Source of the DNA: Flavobacterium sp. NKUCC04_CG
GTDB taxonomy: Bacteria; Bacteroidota; Bacteroidia; Flavobacteriales; Flavobacteriaceae
Direction of reading: 5' to 3'
Assembly: GCF_019345525.1 (NCBI RefSeq)
Contig: NZ_JAHKRA010000005.1
Location: forward strand, 1 to 64,000
Length of the DNA stretch: 64,000 nt
The notes under the pieces are model-generated. The model was not told the DNA's origin, did not search any database, and worked only from the letters and a program-made list of their open reading frames with translations. This document shows, in pieces, positions 63,530 to 64,000 of the stretch (its first letter is position 1; every line of letters begins with the position of its first letter). The translations under genes and the position numbers were made by a program.

Positions 63530-64000
63530 TTAAAAGTCAAATTTAAGACCTAAGTTATAACGCGGTTGGTAATACTCCAATTGTTTGGTATTTGACGAAA
63601 CACCTTGATAATATCTCAAGGCTTGGTTGGTAAGATTATTGGCTTCAGCAAATATTCGGATGCTTTTTGTAATCTTATAAGAAGCATTCAAATCCAAAAA
63701 GAACTGTTTGTCGTAATAGCTATCGTGGAATTCGTCGGCACCCAATTCATCCAAATAACTCGAAGCAAAATTAGCCGATGCTCTAGCGGAGAATTTACTG
63801 TTTTCCCAAGATAAAGACCCGTTAAACATATGAGGGGCTGTTCCCGGTAACGTAATATTACTTCTTTCGTTTCCTTCTTCGTCGGCAATTCCTTGAGCTT
63901 TGGATTTGGTGTACGTATAGTTTGCATAGATACCGAATTTTTTTAGGAAATCTCCCGGTAGAAAATCCAATTGTCGTTGAAAGGCAACCTCAAATCCGAA
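63530..64000 (-). CDS. TonB-dependent outer-membrane receptor, C-terminal part (partial)
   Basis: The frame is open to the window edge, so only the last 157 or so residues are seen. They form barrel strands (KFGIYANYTYTKSKAQGIAD, IRIFAEANNLTNQALRYYQG) and end in YNLGLKFDF with the C-terminal Phe of outer-membrane barrels. The TonB-receptor C-terminal motif 'AEANNLTN' is clear. It is 51 bp upstream of the phosphatase gene on the same strand and is probably the transporter for phytate or inositol phosphates. An internal ATG at 63970 is not the start. Confidence 0.88.
   Translation of the reverse strand, partial: FGFEVAFQRQLDFLPGDFLKKFGIYANYTYTKSKAQGIADEEGNERSNITLPGTAPHMFNGSLSWENSKFSARASANFASSYLDELGADEFHDSYYDKQFFLDLNASYKITKSIRIFAEANNLTNQALRYYQGVSSNTKQLEYYQPRYNLGLKFDF

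Overview
The window is chromosomal DNA of a member of the Flavobacteriaceae (Bacteroidota). The evidence is a low G+C content, Bacteroidota-type promoters (TTTG / TAnnTTTG), a SusC/SusD pair, type IX secretion (T9SS) C-terminal sorting domains, a CusA pump fused to its TolC-like outer-membrane partner, DUF4294 and DUF6660 proteins, and a DnaX without the zinc module. The genus cannot be fixed from this sequence; a Myroides-like organism is only a guess. No transposase, prophage, integron, CRISPR array or tRNA gene was seen.

Layout. Positions 1-360 hold the 3' end of 23S rRNA, the 5S rRNA and the rrn terminator. Positions 361-1340 are two oppositely oriented arrays of a small ACCCC-TAC-GGGGT hairpin repeat. 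The second array runs straight into a 5'-truncated trans-aconitate-methyltransferase-like gene. Next come urease structural genes (fused ureAB, then ureC) with no accessory genes, and a divergent AraC-type regulator. At 5.9-12.1 kb a MocR-type regulator is divergent from a five-gene biotin operon: a ferritin-like diiron protein, then bioF, bioD, bioB and bioA. From 12 to 29.5 kb there are mostly housekeeping and single genes: SDR, S9 peptidase, SseB, FAD oxidoreductase, M42 peptidase, DUF4294, dnaX interrupted at an 11-A run, CvfB, YgiD, a serine hydrolase, MFS/HxlR and AraC.

An alcohol dehydrogenase (29.8 kb) is followed by a heavy-metal RND efflux operon (DUF6660, CusA-TolC fusion, adaptor; 31-37 kb), lgt, an ECF sigma factor, an 880-bp AT-rich gap and a HEAT-repeat DNA-alkylation-repair protein. 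A PNGase F-like secreted enzyme faces a SusC/SusD pair (41.4-47.6 kb). Two small DNA-binding proteins flank a perfect 10+2+10 palindrome. An AraC-rclC pair follows. At 52.2-56.5 kb a T9SS-tailed secreted protein is directly followed by a 1238-residue protein joining two phospholipase-D motifs to an RHS/YD region. An NhaC-family transporter is preceded by a compact S-box-like RNA element. FabG, FabV, a 53-residue membrane protein and a phytate-use operon (TonB receptor, metallophosphoesterase, beta-propeller phytase) close the window.

The strongest leads are the diiron protein that opens the biotin operon, the PLD-RHS secreted pair, the dnaX slippage site, the S-box-like element upstream of the NhaC-type transporter, and the 83-bp repeat array that appears to have replaced the 5' part of a gene.
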